DNA of 64,000 nt from Takakia lepidozioides. Lineage: Eukaryota; Streptophyta; Takakiopsida; Takakiales; Takakiaceae. The number at the start of each line of letters is the position of its first letter. Position 1 is the stretch's first letter. The notes under the pieces were generated by a model. It was given only the letters and a program-made list of their open reading frames with translations, ran no database searches and was not told where the DNA came from. The stretch spans positions 43,710,001-43,774,000 of the forward strand of contig CM060731.1 in the NCBI GenBank assembly GCA_030704615.1, given 5' to 3'. The translations under genes were made by a program, and so were the position numbers. Of the stretch, positions 58,290-64,000 are shown piece after piece.

Positions 58290-59514
58290 AGAGGATGACA
58301 TGAATCTGTAGTCAGTCACTGTGTACTTCCAGAACATTGATTTTGGGCTTACATCTTTTCTCTTTCAGTGCCACTGTCAAATTTCTACTGCAGCAACATA
58401 GCTTGCACACTGTATTGTGAACATTTTCTTTGCCTAACGCAGAGCCATTATTGATACATGTGCTACCGCTTCCATCACATTGTAGAACCAATTGGTATTA
58501 TAAGCAAACTAGTTGCACACGTCATCAATTTCGGATTTCACCAAACTGCTGCTTTGATTCTCAGTCAGTACAAGGTGCTAATGTTGAAGAAACTCAATAT
58601 GAACATACGTTGAAGAGCCCTGCGGCAACTTAACAAAAGAGGGGCCTGGAAACTGGGATCTGTTCCACTCACATACACGCTCACTTGCATCTACGACCTT
58701 GAGCTGACCCAACATACACTAATCGCAGAGCATACCATTGCGTAAACAAAGAGTGAAGTGGAGACCCCATACCGCGTGCTCTTGATTCCTGTTGCTGCTT
58801 TCGCCCTATTCTGCACGGAAGCCTTGCGAGCTCTCCCCTCCATCCATGACCCACTCGTCACTCTCCATTCAACCGGAGCAGTTGTTCCTGGAGTTCCAAT
58901 CTTGCTCAAGTCTGCCCGACACCCATTTCCATCTCTGTGCAAAGATCGTCACAGACCGCATGACTCTACTTCAATCACCTACGGCCTGCAATGGCTATGT
59001 GTCACATCATGTGATGGAACCCTATTTTAACTAATTCTGGACTTTTGGCTTAAATCTGGACTCAACTTAATATGTATTTGAATTAAAATTAATTCAAATG
59101 TTAATAATATCTTGGATAGTAATGTGTGATTGAACTTTGTGAGATTACAGGTGATGTCATACTTGCTTCAAAATGTAACATATAAGATGTCCATTTGACA
59201 TTGAAGTGCTTGTGAAGTTGCAATGTAATTGAACAATTCATTGAACGTTGACTAGGAAGTCGAATGATGTAATATTACATTATGTTACAATCACGATAAA
59301 CAAATGTGTTGAATCGAACATGGGATAGACTCATAGTACTCTACCATACTTGATATAAGTTGATAGTAATTTTGATTCAATCTTCATGTTGACCTCTGTA
59401 GAATGTAAAAATGTAAGGGGAATTTGATATCCATGTAATCATTCTATCATACGTTATCCAACTTGAAAATTAAAGAAAACATTAAGAGAATGATACAAAT
59501 TTTACAAGAGGTAA
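58290..59514. other. No recognisable gene
   Basis: Opposing frames at 58,691-59,034 show no domain. From 59,040 the sequence is AT-rich and non-coding. Confidence 0.4.
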
Positions 59515-60250
59515 CATGGTAGTACAATAAGGTTTGGAGTTTATTATAAGTAGGGTACTACACTAAGGTTTTTGGTATATGGTAAAAGTAATGGTTTAGG
59601 GTGCTAAGGGTCACGCTTAAGCTTGGGGTAAGGATTATTAAGGGAAGGATAAAGGGAAGGGTAAGGGTTTAGGGTTTGGATTTAGGGTAGAAAGGGACAA
59701 ACAAATATGGAAGACTCACACATGGTAGTACAATAACTTGGTTTGGAGTGTAAGTAGGGTAGTACACTAACCTGGTTTTTGGTATATGGTAAGAGTACTA
59801 ATGGTTTATGGTAGTAAGTGTCAGGCTTAAGCTTAGGGTAAGGATTAAGGTCAGGGTAAAGGAATGGGTAAGGATTTAGGGTTTGGATTTAGGGTAGTTC
59901 AAAGGGACAAACTAATATAGAAGACTCACACATGGTAGTACAATAACTTGGTTTGGAGTGTAAGTAGGGTAGTACACTAACCTGGTTTTTGGTATATGAT
60001 AAGAGTAATGGTTTAAGGTAGTAAGTGTCAGGCTTAATCTTAGGGTAAGGATTAAGACCAGGGTAACGGTTTAGGGTTTGGATTTATGGGAGTACACAAA
60101 GGTTTTTGGTATATGGTAAGAGTAATGGTTTAGGGTACTAAGTGTCCGGCTTAAGCCTATGGAAGGGTTAAGGGAAGGATAAAACGAAGGATAAGGATTT
60201 AGAGGTGATGGTAAAGGTATAAATGGACAAAGAAATATGGAAGACTCGCA
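59515..60250 (+). repeat. ~210-bp satellite with telomere-like TTTAGGG motifs
   Basis: Units begin CATGGTAGTACAATAA at 59,515, 59,721 and 59,931. A fourth, partly deleted unit runs to about 60,250. Each contains TTTAGGGTTTGGATTTAGGG or a variant, i.e. the plant telomere repeat in degenerate form, and GGTTTTTGGTATATGGTAAG. Units 2 and 3 are nearly identical. Confidence 0.88.
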
Positions 60251-60640
60251 CTCACTAGAACGAGACATTGCAAAAAAACATTTAGACCGGATTGGAAAAG
60301 AAAGAGTCCAGAAGTTGTGTCAGCATTTTTTTTTTTTTGGTGCATTGTCTGTTTTGTAAGCCAGAATGCCCCATGTCACGAATATATGTAGATGAACAGA
60401 ATGTACAGCAGTGCAGAGTCCAACATGGCAGAAAGAAAATAGATGAACGTCCACTGTCCACTCGAGGTTCAGTGTGACAGAAAAAGAAGACAAGAAGGAT
60501 CACCCAAGGCAAACACGAAGGGAAAGAAGCATAAAGAATTTTTTATATCTTAAAATGAAAGACCGGAAATAACCTCAACATTTAGTTCATGGATAGAAAG
60601 TGGTCCACAAGAAGGAAACCTTCAGGTATTTGGCTGAAGG
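60251..60640. other. No recognisable gene
   Basis: Short spacer with a T run at 60,329-60,339. Nothing conserved. Confidence 0.3.
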
Positions 60641-62550
60641 TTAGCAACCTCCAAATTCGTGTGCGCCGTCACTGCTTCCACCGCTGTAATTCTCTTGGTG
60701 CTATTTCTTGTCGTATTTTTTCGTGGCAGCATTGTCCACACGACATTGTTCACGTGGATCCATTGAGCATGATCTGACGGGTTGTATTCCCAAACTTTTG
60801 ACCAACAGTCCCTGTACCTCTAAAAGTCTGAGGGGTTACCTCCTTTCTTCGGTCTCCACCATTCTACCTTCACTTTCTTAAAATTAGGATCTTCCCTTTC
60901 TCGGATGACATCTGAAATTGCCATTCCCATCCAGACCGGGCACGTTGTTGGGTCATGAGGGCGAACGAGCACAAAAAACCCTTGTTCAATATCCTTGAAC
61001 GGATTCAAGGGTATCCTTGGACGCTCACACCTAGGGCCACAGTAAGGTTCTGGAACTTCATCCTCATCTTCCATATCTTCCAGTATCTGTGGCTAGATGC
61101 CATCCCTCCGATGGTTTGAGGACCAATTTGTTTTAGGCCAAAATCCCTCAAGAAGCTGAATACGATCCGGAATGTCCTGCATTGGCTTATCAAGTTCGGC
61201 GAGAATATTTTCCCAGTATTGGTCATATTGTTCCATCACACCCCAGTAATGATCGTCAAACAACATTCATTTGGTCCAAAAATCTTTGTATTTCTTAATA
61301 CCATTTTTTATGAATGACTATTTTTCTGAGGAATCGTCCCCGACTCCCCATATCGGTCTTCTTGGAATGGCATCTGGGTCTCCTTCAGGGAGATTTGGAG
61401 TCCCATCAGGATTGGACTTCCACATCTTAACACTGGAGTTTGTAGGAAGCCACTCCTAATAGAAGCTGACTTCTTGTACTTCATAACGGGTCAGCCATCC
61501 GCATCCTTAAAAAATCGAAAGACGTGCATCTCTGAGATCCCGACCAAAGCCTCCTTTCCATCATGAATACAACCCTTAACAAACTTCTTGAAGTCGGGAA
61601 CCTCCTGTATGATTTGAGGAATGAATTGCATATCTTGGGAGATCATGAATGACCTCATCAAATCCGGAAGAATGTAGGTGTTGCGTTCCTTTAGTCTTCG
61701 AGAGATAGCTAAAGAATCCGTCAATATCCTTATGGGTGTGTCCGACCATGAGAAAACCAAGCTGGATCTCTTCAAAGACATCTTTGGCAGTGAGAAGGGA
61801 TAAGAAAGCAAGCATCCATTTGTTCTTATTGTCCTTGGAGGAGTTGTCTATCTGCAAATAAAATCGTCTAGGAAGTGGTCGAGCACCACATTTATCGTGC
61901 GGCCTGCAGGGTTTCATAACCTCCAAACATCTCGATTTACCTCTCATGAGCGTTTCAAGAAAGTCATTTTGAACTTCAGTGTCGAAAATGTTCCTGGACT
62001 CCCGGCATGTCAGCTTTTCCAGTTGGCATAGGCACCGAGCCAGTGACCCAATTGTGAAGTTTGAATTGCCTTTCCAGAACTCAAGAGAAAATTGAGCGTA
62101 AGCTCCATCTCCGTGTCCGTGCGTAACCATTCATGTCAATGAGACAGGCAACTGACCCAATCCCAAGACCATCTTGTTTGTCGTCTGTAGCCTCGGAATA
62201 GCCGTTTTCCTATGATCCATCTTATCATGAATAATACATAGGAACTCCTCCGGAACCATAACGGACTCATTCTTCCAGCTATGGTACAGCCTTCTGCATG
62301 ACTCTTGATGCCTCAAGTGCAAATCAAGCGCCCGCTTATGTGCGACCTGTTCGGAACTCATCTTAATCGACTTCTTGATCAAGTCCTTGAACATCTCACA
62401 TTCTGTGCACTTAGCAAAGGTGCTTCCTGTTTTCCGAACCTCCACGTTAGGAAATATTCGATTCCGTATACGGCTTATAGCTGGCTGCGAGACTCCTTTC
62501 AAACCGAGCAGTCTGTTTGTCTGCACCCCAACTCCCCAACAATGTCAACG

Positions 62551-62570
62551 TCCACTAGGCAGTGGAGGTT
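62551..62570. repeat. 20-bp palindromic motif, copy 1
   Basis: TCCACTAGGCAGTGGAGGTT, one base different from 63,972-63,991. It begins at the splice acceptor of the DUF7869-like gene. Confidence 0.7.
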
Positions 62571-63971
62571 CTACAAAGTGGAAGAACAAGAAAACATGAT
62601 GGCATCAAAAAGAATAAAATCATCCACAGTATTTTGAAAAATGAAAAGGGACAACGAATAAAAGTCACCTCGTTGGACTCCTCTCGAATTCTCTTCCAGT
62701 TCATTTCGGGTGGCAAAATTCTCAAAGTATCCCGATGTCCCTCTCCAATGCAACGTGTTTTGTGAGGCATAAGGTCAGTATTGGCATTGATAATGGACAT
62801 AATGTTCCCCTTTGCCTGGAGTATCCCTGGTCGCGGCCGCTTGAAGCCACGATTTTCGTGGAAAGATGACAAACAGCCCTCTTTACTGAGCTTTTTGCAC
62901 TCCATGTACGTTGACCTTCCAATTCCGTGTATTATCCACCATGCTTTTTCACAAACATCAACACCTTCTATCGTAACATACCACCTGCGCGATGACCCAT
63001 CCATAATGTGAAGTCGTTTTGAAACATTCAATCCAAGTTCTCTTCTCTCATCGAATGACGAACCTCACAATGCAGTACGAATTGGCAAGGTTTTTCTCCA
63101 ATCAAAATACTGACAACACTGAAGCTTGCAGCAAAGTTTGCTGCTCACCGACCTCACTTCATCCAAGGTAAGATTTTTCTTGCACTTTTTTGAGTCCTCC
63201 ATATTGGATGGATTCTTCTTCCTAGTAAAATGCATGTATGTTGCTTTCAATACGCCTGTACCATGGTCGTCATTCTCCATGTCACTGCATGATCGTAGGA
63301 AATTTTCGAGATCAACGGAGAGTATCCGGCCATTTTCAAGAAGTCTTGTTTTTGTTAACGGCCATTTCACAATCGACATCAGTGAACCGAACTCTCCAGA
63401 GATTGTTCTGGTGACCAGAACCCCAACATCATCCTCTCCGAGTTTGTCATTCAGAATGATCTCGTTAGGAATGCATGCCTGAATTCAGCCTTCAAACAGG
63501 GCGTTTCCGTCCTTCCCAAGAAGAAGACACTGCAAGTTTCTCCAACAATCTCTCCCCAGAACTGCAGGCAGATCCCCTTCAGTCTCACCGTTGGACGGAA
63601 TATCATTGCTTTCAGTGCTTTGACATTGATAATCACTATCTTCTATGATGGAATGACATCTTGGGTTTCTCAGGGATGTTGAATCCACAGTTTCATGCGT
63701 GCGAACAAAAGACACGTCCCACACAACTGGAGTCCCAATTGCCTCCTTCAATGTGTCAGCATCCATGTGTCGATAAGGCAGAGGACATGAGCCGAATGCG
63801 TCATCACAAAAGATCAGGGTAACTGAAATGGTGGACGAACACAAGTGGTGTCCGTGGCAAGTTCCATCCCCAGAAACATTCAGGCAATCTCTTGAGGCAA
63901 CAACTGAAGGAGATCCAGGAAGCGACAGAAACACCCTTTGGCCTACTTGGAACCCCATGAAGTTAGTAACC

Positions 63972-63991
63972 TCCACTGGGCAGTGGAGGTT
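63972..63991. repeat. 20-bp palindromic motif, copy 2
   Basis: TCCACTGGGCAGTGGAGGTT, nearly identical to 62,551-62,570, same orientation, 1.4 kb apart. Confidence 0.7.
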
Positions 63992-64000
63992 CAGTAAAAT

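Larger units (their letters stand above)
60650..64000 (-). pseudogene. DUF7869-like gene, probably mobile-element derived, partial
   Basis: Runs off the right edge. In order on the minus strand: 63,976-63,485 (N-terminal, unknown), 63,379-63,065 (LCCKLQCCQYFDWRKTL), 63,031-62,620 (RWYVTIEGVDVCEKAWWIIH, SKEGCLSSFHENRGFKRPRP), then an intron of about 90 bp (NE|GTGACT...TTTGTAG at 62,660-62,572). Next is 62,526-62,131 (GSTFAKCTECEMFKDLI, FLCIIHDKMDHRKTAIPRL), and after a TGA the core 62,127-61,576 with THGHGDGAYAQFS, FYLQIDNSSKDNKNKWMLAF and IQLGFLMVGHTHKDIDGFF. That Asp-rich core is the DUF7869-type motif and may be an RNase-H-like transposase fold. The C-terminal CPVWMGMAISDV / KVKVEWWRP block ends near 60,680. 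Several in-frame stops occur. Confidence 0.7.

Overview
The window is nuclear DNA of a land plant. The evidence is a complete plant-type U2 snRNA gene, decayed PPR-DYW organelle RNA-editing genes, a non-specific phospholipase C exon, an F-box gene, GT-AG introns and dense plant transposons. The many near-identical PPR-DYW relics, the MULE carrying SWIM and Ulp1 modules, and the DUF7869-like gene fit a non-seed plant (bryophyte, lycophyte or fern) better than a flowering plant, but I cannot name the species. Almost everything except U2 is broken, so this reads as a repeat-rich, decaying region.

Layout. 1-10 kb: PPR fragments, a 657-bp non-autonomous MULE with a perfect 9-bp target-site duplication (TSD), a pogo/jerky-like transposase relic and a second MULE end. 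10.4-12.3 kb: PPR-DYW pseudogene (minus). 13.8-14.8 kb: U2 snRNA (minus) head to head with a truncated phospholipase C gene (plus). 15.8-20.4 kb: mostly unrecognised. 20.4 to about 30.2 kb: a large MULE with a transposase gene (plus) and an Ulp1-peptidase gene (minus) facing each other; some of its introns and parts of its coding sequence are filled with a CAGTCYGCTG-type minisatellite. 30.6-37.4 kb: a hAT-type end, a repeated exon-like module in two opposite blocks, and a PPR pseudogene split by a 1-kb TIR element. 38.2-51.3 kb: a 13-kb Ty3/gypsy element (minus) with ~1-kb LTRs and a 5-bp TSD, inside an F-box gene. 51.7-56.1 kb: PPR-DYW pseudogene (plus) split by a 3-kb hAT with an 8-bp TSD. 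56.9-57.6 kb: a 111-bp satellite made from PPR coding sequence. 58.0-58.3 kb: a SERAC1-like exon. 59.5-60.25 kb: a telomere-like satellite. 60.6-64 kb: a DUF7869-like gene (minus) that runs off the window.

The clearest results are four insertions with matching TSDs: Ty3 in F-box, hAT in PPR-DYW, a TIR element in PPR, and the small MULE. In the first three, removing the element and one TSD copy rejoins the host reading frame. The most novel-looking unit is the Ulp1-bearing MULE and its small relatives, which share its termini and its minisatellite.
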